NCBI GenBank assembly: GCA_003049485.1
Contig: PYST01000245.1
Coordinates: 1 to 16,778, forward strand
Source: Ophioceras dolichostomum
Taxonomy: Eukaryota; Ascomycota; Sordariomycetes; Magnaporthales; Ophioceraceae
DNA length: 16,778 nt
Direction of reading: 5' to 3'
The notes beneath the pieces are model-generated. The model worked only from the letters and a program-made list of their open reading frames with translations. It made no database searches and was not told the origin of the DNA. Position 1 is the stretch's first letter. Every line of letters starts with the position of its first letter. The position numbers were made by a program, and so were the translations under genes. Below are positions 8,899 to 16,778 of the stretch, one piece after another.

Positions 8899-10339
8899 GG
8901 AGGGAACGTTGCAAACCTCGCAGAGAAGCATCAGCGTCGGGTCGTTGGCGCTGACAGTTTAGGAAATATTGGGCGGGACACGGCGGCGACGGGAGAGCGC
9001 CGACTGGCTCCAGCCGCCGGTGATGGATGGGCTTGGCTGGCCCGCCTGCTGTGCGTGTGCGCTGTGCTTGCTTTCAACGAGAATGTTTCCCGGCGATTAC
9101 TGGCTTCCCGGGATTCGCGAGATATTCCATTGGGAGGAAACCCCCACGGCCGGGGAAGCACAGCAGGAAAAATATTGAATAATGGAAACAAAATACGGGA
9201 GTACCTACGAAAGACCAAGGTTCTTGTTCCGTCCATGTCCAGCCCGTCCGTCACACGCATGAGAAAAGGGGTTCGGAATATGTGATGCGTACAAAAGAAG
9301 AGAGAAAAAAAATGGGAGGGGAGCAAGCTGAAGAGGCAGACGCTTCCAAACCAGACCAGCAGAGCGTTGGAAAAAAACGCAAACCCGGCACGCGGACACG
9401 CAAAACGCGCCTCTCATCCCCTCCCCGGCGCCAGGGCACGCATGCCAATACTTTGACTGAGTCACTTGCAATGTGATGCATGGAGTATGGTGAGGGATAT
9501 TCATTTTCCCTCTCATTCTCTTTTTTTCTGCCGTCCTTCTGTCGCCAAGCAAACCGCGGAAGACGGATAGAAAAGGAGGCAGGAGGAAAAAGAGGAGGGA
9601 AGATGGTGCATTTTCGAAAAGTCGGTGAAGAATTCGAAATGATGGTTGCGCGATGCGTTGTTCTTCCCCAAGCAGCCAGCAGCAGCACAGCAGTAGCAGC
9701 AGCAGACCACCAGCTGGGAGGGATGGGTGGATAGGACAGAACCGCTGGACGGACCGACGGACTGCGGGGGATGACAGTGATGGAGGGGTCGGGACCGGGA
9801 CCGGGCCTTGAAACTTGATCAGCTGCGATAAGCCTCACTACCTGAAGTCAGCCCACCCTACCGACCCAACCAAATCGAGTGAGCCTTCGCGGGCATCTTC
9901 TTCAAGGGTTCGATAGGTTGTTTGACAACCCCTCCCGTTTCCCCTCGTCCATACCTACCAAGGGTTGTAGGTGGTAGGCACGATAGTAGACAACTTCAAG
10001 AGGAGAGAAGAGCAAAGAGGTTGTGGCCTGCCTGACCTGGTCGGGCTGGATCCCCACCCAGCAAGTAGGGAAGTATTTTGCTTCACGACAGCCAACCAAA
10101 CTACATGAACTCGATCATCTTGACGTGTTTTCCTATGTCAGCAGGATATTGAAGAGGAGGGGGAGGGGAAGGGAGGGGACGGATCCCCGCGACCGTGACG
10201 GGTCCGCGGGGGCGGTGAGGGAGAGACAGCCTGAAGCGACCGGTCGGGGAGGCTAGGACGGACGGGACTTGCGGGAGAGGGTACGGAAATAAAGAGTGGT
10301 TGTTGTGGGCTAGCATGGAGGTCACGCCTGAGGGGGGGA
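8899..10339. other. Non-coding stretch, no gene seen
   Basis: Open frames up to 195 codons (minus, 9251-9838) are simple by-products of Pro/Ser/Arg-rich sequence and overlap other frames. A TGAGTCA site (9458-9464) matches the Gcn4/CPC1-type bZIP consensus, but a single 7-mer is expected by chance at this length. Confidence 0.5.
9671..9705. repeat. Imperfect CAG-rich tract
   Basis: CAG/AGC trinucleotides with interruptions over about 35 nt. It is not in a supported coding frame. Confidence 0.75.
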
Positions 10340-10425
10340 AAAAAAGAAAAGAATAATAAAATATTAAAACAAAAATTTAAATTTTTATCCAGCTGTATTT
10401 TTTTCCTTCCTTTTTCTTTTTTCCT
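10340..10425. other. AT-rich island with a 16-bp palindrome and pyrimidine tract
   Basis: An AT-rich patch follows a G-run and A-run. It contains the perfect palindrome AAAAATTTAAATTTTT at 10371-10386 and then a T-rich pyrimidine tract to about 10425. It contains AATAAA near 10354. The combination is seen in nucleosome-depleted promoter regions and in replication origins of other fungi; no specific origin motif is defined for these fungi. Confidence 0.5.
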
Positions 10426-10500
10426 GTTGATCCTGCTGTTGTTGTTGGCGTAAAAATATGTTGAATCTATCCACGCCCCTTCCTGCATATCGCAGTCCCG

Positions 10501-10524
10501 CCGACGCCGCCGACGCCGACGCCG
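10501..10524. repeat. CCGACG-type tandem repeat
   Basis: About four imperfect copies of a CCGACG/CGACGC hexamer. It is not in a supported coding frame. Confidence 0.7.
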
Positions 10525-11008
10525 CTGATGCCAGCCTCAGGCCCCCTGCCCTACACGAGCAAACACCCGCTGCATCTTTGACGTTTGATTCTGGACGCCG
10601 ACTCTACAGTGGTGAACGCTCTTGTTGGCAACGCCGCACCCCCCCTCCACCAACCTGCCAACCCATCTACCATCTAACTAAAAGCTGGGTGGCGTATGAA
10701 CCTACCACTCACCTACACCGGTAGACGGTTTGGCTGCCGCTGCTTCTCGTAATCCCCGCCGCCACTGACGACGTCGGGGCGAGGCTCAAACGGCGGTCGA
10801 ATCAGTTGTGTTATCATGCACCTAAGAAGTGAGAGGAGCGAGGGCCGGCTGAGATCTACCGAACATCACAGAACAAGCACCCACCTGCCTGCCAGCGTCA
10901 GTGGACCTTGCCTGCAGGGCCTCTGCCTCAGGGAGCGTGTTTTGCTTGGAGGCTCTCTGGATGTCCATTGATACAGTTGCATGCGCTCTGCAGAGCCACG
11001 GTCGATGC
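10525..11008. other. Non-coding stretch, no gene seen
   Basis: No open frame here is convincing and no repeat or regulatory element stands out apart from the flanking hexamer repeat and AT-rich island. Confidence 0.5.
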
Positions 11009-11052
11009 AGAATAAAATAATAAACTCAACTTTAATAAATTAAAAAAAAAAA
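11009..11052. other. AT-rich island with AATAAA and a poly(A) run
   Basis: A short AT-rich patch with AATAAA on the plus strand (near 11011 and 11034) and a final run of A. It is similar in make-up to the island at 7237 and could mark the 3' end of an unseen plus-strand transcript. Confidence 0.5.
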
Positions 11053-12262
11053 GGCAAATGTAATACGCCTTTGTCGGTCACCTTACCTTTTTACCTTGCT
11101 TGTAGACCGCTTTTTTCTCCGTGAGGATGATCGTTATGCCTTCGATGCGCGTCCACCGCAACAACGAACAACCGGCTGGAGCAAGCGCTTTCGTCCAACT
11201 CGCAGTCCCGTCGTCTCCATGCCCCCCCGCCCCGCCCCTCCCGTCCATCGGGACCGTACTACAGTAGTAGGCCCCGCTGCAGATATTTCTGGTTCTCTTC
11301 TCTTGTTCACCTCCCTCCCGGCGGCATTGGGGGCTGAAGAGTCGTGGGAGGTAGCTAGCCTCTTGGAGGGGTACATAGCCGAGCCGAAGGGGAGGGGAGG
11401 AGAAGACCAAGACCCAGCATCACGACATGACCGAGAAAAAAAAAAGAAAAAAAAGAAGAAGAAAAAGGACAAGGGTGAGTACGAGGTTTTCCCGGGAGCC
11501 AGGAAATGGCTGGCCCAAGGTCCGAAAGTAAGGGAGGCTCTCTTCTTGTTTGTTGATCTGTCATACCCCCCTGGTTGGCTTGGTAGCCGACATCAACCGA
11601 AGCTCGACGATGGTGACAGGTGACAGTGAGCTGTTTGCGTTTCCTAGGGCGCACCAGGGCCCAGGGGCCTGGTTTCGATGAAATGGCGATGACAGGCTCT
11701 GACACATGCAAGCAAGATGCAAGCTCTTGTGAGTCTCGCCACTCTTCTTACTGCCGTTACTCTCGTCACTCCCTTTCTAGACTCCTCCCTCATACATCCC
11801 CCCTTGTCTAATATCTCCATCCCGTTTCCGTTTGTCTCCGGCAAAGAAGAAGTGACTCGTCATCTTCTGTGAATCCATCCGTCAATATCAACCACGGCAA
11901 ACAAAACAATCACGACCGGGGTAGCAAGGAGAGAGCCTCGGGTCGGAAAGGATCGCGTGCCTCTTTTTTTTTTTTTCTGTGGTAAGAATAGCATGTCTTG
12001 TCAAACCGTGCCTGCCGAGTACCGACGCTTTCTCATCCCCCTCGGTCCTCCTACGTAGATTCCTCTTCCCTCTTCCCCCTCCTCCTCCTTGTCGTCGTCT
12101 CTCGAAACCCCACGGCTCCTTCGGGTGGCACAACATTCCTCCCATCTCGCAGGTGCCGACCGGACGAGAGAGGCCAGGGGAATCCTCCGTACCTGGCCAT
12201 TGGGACCGTTTTCTTCCGGCACGTGTAAATATTGATGGATGAAAAAAGATCCCCGAGTGAAA
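11053..12262. other. Non-coding stretch with homopurine and homopyrimidine tracts
   Basis: No coding frame is accepted. A purine-only tract of A-runs broken by G lies at about 11432-11469, and a run of about 14 T lies near 11964-11977. A GTGAGT donor-like site near 11475 has no matching exon. Open frames through these tracts translate to poly-Lys or poly-Phe and are artefacts. Confidence 0.5.
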
Positions 12263-12318
12263 TAGGTAGGTGTCTTAAGGCAAGGTAGGTAGGTATCTGG
12301 CGACGGATGACTCCGTCG
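12263..12318. repeat. AGGT cluster followed by a 7-bp hairpin
   Basis: Tandem AGGT units occupy 12263-12275 and 12283-12296. Just after them, CGACGGA (12301-12307) and TCCGTCG (12312-12318) form a perfect 7-bp stem with loop TGAC. The function is unknown. Confidence 0.6.
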
Positions 12319-12781
12319 AGGGGAAGGCCGTTGGAAGAAAGGCTGGCTGGCCTATCCCCTACGCATAGCTTTTTGTCCTGAAGAAGTTGTAGGGAAGAGG
12401 GGATAGTTAAGGGGTCCATTCTAATGGGACAGTGTTTCCTCGCAGCAAGCAAGTAAAGCAAGATTTATTATTACGTGTTTGACCTTGCATCAAGTACCTA
12501 CCTACCTAGGTGCCTGATGGATGCGGAATGTACATTTCTGTCTGTTGCGGCCGGGCCGGCCAGGCACCGGGACATAGTGGAAGATCGATCGTTGGCCGTG
12601 CGGCGTCCCGGCCGACAGGCTGGCCCCGGCTAGACCACTCATTCCTGCTTTCCGTTAAAAACTCAGGGGAGGCATGTAACAACCGATGCTCCTATGCCAG
12701 GTAAGACTACTACTACCTCATCACATAGCCTACGTCGTTGGATGCTGTGTCGGCAGAGAGAGGGAGGGGCACCATGCTGAC
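12319..12781. other. Non-coding stretch with one ACCT cluster
   Basis: A short TACCTACCTACCTAGGT cluster lies at 12494-12513. No gene is seen on either strand. Confidence 0.5.
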
Positions 12782-12800
12782 GAGAGAGAGAGAGAGAGAG
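12782..12800. repeat. (GA)n microsatellite
   Basis: An uninterrupted GA dinucleotide run of 19 nt. Confidence 0.95.
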
Positions 12801-13243
12801 CAATACTATGTGACTTGTTTCTTTCGCAAGTCATCGCGCGGCTTTTCTGACATCACGAATGAGTTGGTGGGATTGGACGGGAATGTGGGATGGCGGATGG
12901 ACACTGGACGGTCGTTGGTTGAGGCTGATGTTTACGGCCGGGCCGCCGCCACTTTTGAGAAATCCCACTCGGGGGCGGAATGGGGGAATCAATCGGTCGT
13001 GTGGAGGCGAGGCCAGGAACGAGGACAGGACACACTTTGAGACCCAACCCACGCCGGCAATCCGGATCTTCTCGAGATGCGATTCGCAAATAGGAGTAGT
13101 GAGATGTGGGAGTGGTTGGGGTTTTCAACTGCGGCCGAAACGGACGGCACGGCGAAGCCACACACACTTGTAGATAGAACTTCGTAAGGCACAGCGAGGC
13201 AGCCACCCACACACCTTCTCTCTCAGGTACTTCGCAAAAGGGT
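12801..13243. other. Non-coding stretch, no gene seen
   Basis: Overlapping open frames on both strands, including a 164-codon minus frame that translates the downstream CGCCAT repeat as Arg-Trp repeats. None is credible as a gene. Confidence 0.5.
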
Positions 13244-13268
13244 CGCCATCGCCATCGCCATCGCCATC
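13244..13268. repeat. (CGCCAT)4 hexamer repeat
   Basis: Four perfect tandem copies of CGCCAT. It is not in a supported coding frame. Confidence 0.9.
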
Positions 13269-14159
13269 GTTGTCGTCGCCAACAGCCGTCCGTGTAAGTC
13301 CGCAGGCGATTGAAACTCCGAAACCCCCAAAATATCAGCATGGCCACCCCCTGGTTTCCTTTCTCCGTGACAGCCTTTGCTCCTTTCCCTTCCTGTCCGT
13401 CCTCCTACCCCCTCGTCAGCCCGCCAAATCCGCCTGCCTTCCTCCTACTACTTACACAAACAAGGCTGCCGTCAACGTCGTCCCGCAGCATAAGCTACAT
13501 CCGGAAGAATCTTTCGTGGTTACGACGTCGCGTCGCAGCCAAAAAAAAAACACAAATAACACCAAAACTCAAACTTGTTCGTCCTTCACCGCCGCCGCAG
13601 TCTGGGCTGCTGATGCTGCTATGCTGTCCTCCCGTGTCAGCAGTTCAATCACAACGGGTGTGCGTGTCTGCGTGTGCGCTGTCTTGTCTCTCATGTCATT
13701 CGTAGGGAGCACATCGAGAACGGCGCCATCGCATATGCACCTGTGTGCCCGTGTGATGGGAACGCATAACGGCCATTCTCGTCGTCTCCGGTCCCTCCTT
13801 AAAGACCACTCTCCCCCTCCCTGGTGACCACAACCCCTTATTCGCGCGTTGGGCTTTTCTTTTTTTTTTTTTTTGATGGTGTGGTGTGTGGCGGTAAGTC
13901 AGGTACGAGCTACTTTCGCATCCAAGACAAGGAGCTTTTGATTCACTCATTCACTCATTCATCCCATCCCTATCTATCGAGAAGAAGCAGGCAGGCGGAC
14001 GGGGTTCTTTTTTAGCACCGCTCGTGAGAGAACAAAATGACCAAACCAAAAGAGGCGGTGGCGTCGGGGGCATGTGTCCAGTCTCTTTGGTGTTGTTCCG
14101 TAGGTACCTGCTAGTTGTCCTACTGCAAGGCCGGCGTGGAAAATTTCTCCGCGACAGCG
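13269..14159. other. Non-coding stretch with pyrimidine-rich sequence
   Basis: The region is pyrimidine-rich on the plus strand (13360-13440), a composition common in fungal promoters and leaders. It has a run of about 15 T near 13860 and ATTCACTC tandem units at about 13941-13960. An open frame of 185 codons (13270-13827) is Ser/Thr/Pro-rich with no motif and overlaps another in a second frame. Confidence 0.45.
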
Positions 14160-14240
14160 GCGGGGAAAAAAATATGAAGAGGAATTTCGAATGATATATC
14201 CCTTAAGTACACTACATAAAAAACAACAGAACAACAAAAC
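14160..14240. other. AT-rich island
   Basis: A fourth AT-rich patch, with A-runs at 14165-14172 and 14218-14223 and a short TATAT segment near 14194. Unlike the others it lacks a clear AATAAA on the plus strand. An open frame of 65 codons starting ATG at 14191 ends across a GTAAGT donor-like site at 14385. Confidence 0.45.
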
Positions 14241-14711
14241 CAGGAATTCAATTGCAGGGAAGAGGAAGATGATGAAGAATTTGAAATGCATCATGTGGAC
14301 AGGCCGAACTGTAAGGGAGAGGAGCAGAGATGCCGCATCTATAGCATGCATTGTCTTTCCCTCCCTGATTGGTCGAAACTTGACGTAAGTATCTTGATCA
14401 ACGTCCGTCGTCGTGTCCAAGATAGACTTGTGCGCAGCAAGATTCGTCGGGGGGGATCAGACATCACGGACAAACGACGACGTACGCAAGGGATGGGGGT
14501 GCAGGCAGGTATGAGTCTTCTCAACCACCCATTCTCCGCAACAGCGCAAACGGGCACGCACGCACTAAGCAAGGGAGATAGATGCGCGATGCATATCGTT
14601 CCCCCCTTTGGTACCCGAACTTGGTCATCTGGGGTCTGGGCCGGCGTGTGCCGACCTCACCTTAGGCAGGTAGGTAAGGTACTTTAGGGAGGGACCTCAC
14701 GAGACAATGTT

Positions 14712-14727
14712 CCTACCTGGAGGTAGG
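14712..14727. repeat. Inverted repeat of the ACCT/AGGT class
   Basis: CCTACCT (14712-14718) and its reverse complement AGGTAGG (14721-14727) are separated by GG. It is the tightest inverted pair within the motif-dense region. Confidence 0.65.
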
Positions 14728-15050
14728 TATGTGCAACCTCACCGTTCTGGACGAGAGACGGACGTCGCGAACCAGCTGTAGTCCGCTGGCTACTGTATGT
14801 CACTGACTTTTGGATGGAGTTGGTTTCATCAGTCCGAGCTTGTGCACCCTAGGTTTTTTTCCTTTTTCCCTTCCTACCTAATACCTAACGTACGTACTAG
14901 CACAGAGACAAGCTCTCAATTCCCATCCCTTTAGGACCTTTCCTAGTTGTCCTCGACGGTTGGGTTCTTTCTAGTTGGGACTGCTGGTCTGCTGGCTGCT
15001 GGGGACCATGTCAACGTCATCGCAGTTTTCTTCCGCACGCACCCCCCTTT

Positions 15051-15072
15051 CCATCCATCCATCCATCCATCC
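15051..15072. repeat. (CCAT)n microsatellite, about 5 units
   Basis: Tandem CCAT tetranucleotides over 22 nt. Confidence 0.92.
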
Positions 15073-16778
15073 ACCGCACCTTGAATTAATAAGGCGCCTA
15101 GGTAGGTCAGGCAGGTCTGGTAGGGAGGGACCTATTCTCCTCACTTTCACATGCCTGCCGTTTCGAACCGTCATTCTCCTGAATCAGCCGCCCTCACCTC
15201 CATACTTAGTGCTGGCAAGGAATTTATCCGCTAGTAGAATGTACCTACCTCTGGTACCTACCAGGTACTGCTGTCAAAGGTTGATCAGGAACAGCCAGCC
15301 CTACGCGGAACTCGAAGGCTGACCGCGGCAAAAGGGCATCCATCCATCAGACAGACCGGACACCCACCACATGCCGTACGTAGTGGTTGGTTCGGTTCGG
15401 TTCTCGCAAGCAAGCCCAGCTGTGTCGAGTACCTAATTTCGGTGTCTTACTCTACTCACTCACTCCTTCCTCCCTGGTGTGCGTAGGGTAGGGCAGCGCT
15501 GACGGACTCGTTGAAATATTCGGTTGCATTTCACATGAAGGTACTGATGATTGATTGGGTTAATATGTGACACACTGCTCGATGCGCGTGAGAGGAGAGA
15601 GTTGTGGCTTGGCTGCCCTCCATTCAGTACTGGGTGTGTTGTGCGGTGGAGATCGGAAACAAACCAATCCGCCCCAACCATCCCACGCCGACTCCAAGAT
15701 CGACCCAACCACACGCGTCAGGGTTTCCATGTTTCCCACTCCTCTTTGTTGGGGTGGATGTAGTTCATAGGGACGCACAATTCACGAGCTTGGAGCAGAT
15801 GGAATTTGTTGAACTGATGTATTTTCCCATTTTTATCTTTTCTAGACCTTTTTCGTGAGTTTTCTTTTGGTGAGCAAGTCGGCCCTTTGAGAAAAGGAGC
15901 CGCGAGCGCGTGCGTCATGAAAAAGTCTGCTAGTTGCCAACTTTGGTGGCTTTTTGTGTTGGTGTGTGCAGGTGTGAAACCTCTTTCTGGGCTTCACCTA
16001 TTACGCCCGTCACCCAAGAAAGAAAAGAAGAAAATGATGTGAACACCTTCGCTGATGATCAACAAAAAGGATGCGTCTCCTCGTTCACCACAAACCAGGT
16101 GCCGAGACGGGTAATGTACATATACGAAGCCGAACATGTTGCTCCTCTGACCCCTCCATCCTCCCCCTCTACCACCACCACAAAGGTGGCTGACAGTGGC
16201 CACACGCTCATGCATCAGAGATGCGCGGACGCGAGGTAAAGAGGGGTGGAAGGGGAGTCAGAGTGAACAGAGAAAAAGCAAAAATACGAGAAGCCAAATC
16301 CTGGTATCATGAAAAAAAAACTCAACGCCATGTCGTGCATTGGTCATAACAGTAAGAGATGTGGGTGAGAAAGAGGAGCCGAGACCCAGATAGAAAAAAA
16401 AACAGAGAAAAAAAATCTCCACATTTTCAAGGGGCAGTGTTGCCATCCATTGTAAACAACCTCACTGCCTTTCCTGCCTTCCCGACAATAGTAGAGTAAA
16501 AACCACCGTCTTTGATCGGACCCGGCGGAATGTGATAGGATATCAAAATGAGAAAACGCCAGTCGCCGATGCATTATCGACTGTCGAAAGATTAGGAAGG
16601 CAAGGAAAGGAAAAGGTCGCTTCACAAACACATGCTCCGTGAACGGTGTTTTATACATGGCAAGGCGGTCTGCCCGCCCGAGTTATGCCCGTGGGTATCT
16701 TTTGACGATGATTGGAAGAAGAAAAGACCAAGAAGGTGGAGGGATATTTGTAGTAGTAGAGGGGATGTATGGGGGGGG

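Larger units (their letters stand above)
14241..16778. other. Non-coding stretch rich in ACCT/AGGT motifs, no gene seen
   Basis: No credible coding frame on either strand up to the window edge. ACCT/AGGT motifs are densest between 14100 and 15430 (near 14102, 14664, 14712, 14873, 15097, 15241 and 15430). The right end has A-runs and purine-rich segments near 16260-16420. Intron-like signals occur at 14385 (GTAAGT) and 15855-15971 (GTGAGT to CAG). It may be leader or promoter sequence of a gene beyond the window. Confidence 0.4.

Noticed and set aside
8746..9285. 179-codon plus-strand open frame
   Set aside because: It includes the (GT)n microsatellite read as Cys-Val repeats and has no protein-like pattern.
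9458..9464. TGAGTCA as a meaningful CPC1/Gcn4 site
   Set aside because: A single 7-mer in 12 kb is expected by chance and no gene lies nearby.
9251..9838. 195-codon minus-strand open frame
   Set aside because: Composition follows the local purine/pyrimidine bias; no motif, and it overlaps other frames.
11096..11623. 175-codon plus-strand open frame
   Set aside because: It contains a poly-Lys run produced by an A-rich tract and no recognisable domain.
13270..13827. 185-codon plus-strand open frame
   Set aside because: Ser/Thr/Pro-rich by base composition, overlaps a 131-codon frame, and has no motif.
4760..16778. RIP-inactivated transposon block
   Set aside because: Base composition is not AT-shifted overall and no terminal repeats or element ORF remnants were seen; AT-richness is limited to four short islands.
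1..16778. CRISPR array, rRNA or bacterial-type operon signals
   Set aside because: No regular repeat-spacer pattern or rRNA-like sequence was seen; gene structure is eukaryotic.

Overview
The window looks like nuclear DNA of a filamentous ascomycete (Pezizomycotina), probably a Sordariomycete. Three things point there. Introns are short (83 to 112 nt) with GT..AG ends and CTAAC or CTGAC branch sites. One gene encodes a secreted AA9 lytic polysaccharide monooxygenase of the kind found in plant-biomass-degrading fungi. Motifs of the ACCTACCTAGGT type are scattered through the non-coding DNA. The assignment below class level is an impression, not a proof. The sequence is not AT-shifted, so it does not look heavily hit by repeat-induced point mutation.

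Layout. Positions 438-1415 (minus strand) hold an AA9 copper oxidase gene that I reconstruct as four exons encoding 230 residues. It has a cleavable signal peptide, a mature N-terminal histidine, the second histidine of the copper brace, the axial tyrosine, and two predicted disulfides. The last exon is only 28 nt and is easily missed, because a stop codon just beyond the exon 3 splice site gives a plausible but wrong end. Positions 1416-3286 are intergenic; they hold the AA9 upstream region and a short possible AA9 relic near 1780. Positions 3287-4759 (plus strand) are one uninterrupted ORF for a protein of up to 490 residues, with a long disordered N-terminal part and a compact C-terminal domain that I cannot tie to a named family.

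Positions 4760-16778 (about 12 kb) contain no ORF I accept as coding on either strand. The stretch is rich in pyrimidine and purine tracts, microsatellites, ACCT/AGGT clusters, small hairpins and four short AT-rich islands, several with AATAAA. It is best read as a very long intergenic, regulatory or untranslated region, perhaps belonging to a gene beyond the right edge. No tRNA, rRNA, CRISPR array or intact transposon was recognised. The two genes are transcribed divergently, with starts about 1.9 to 2.0 kb apart, and nothing in the sequence links them functionally.
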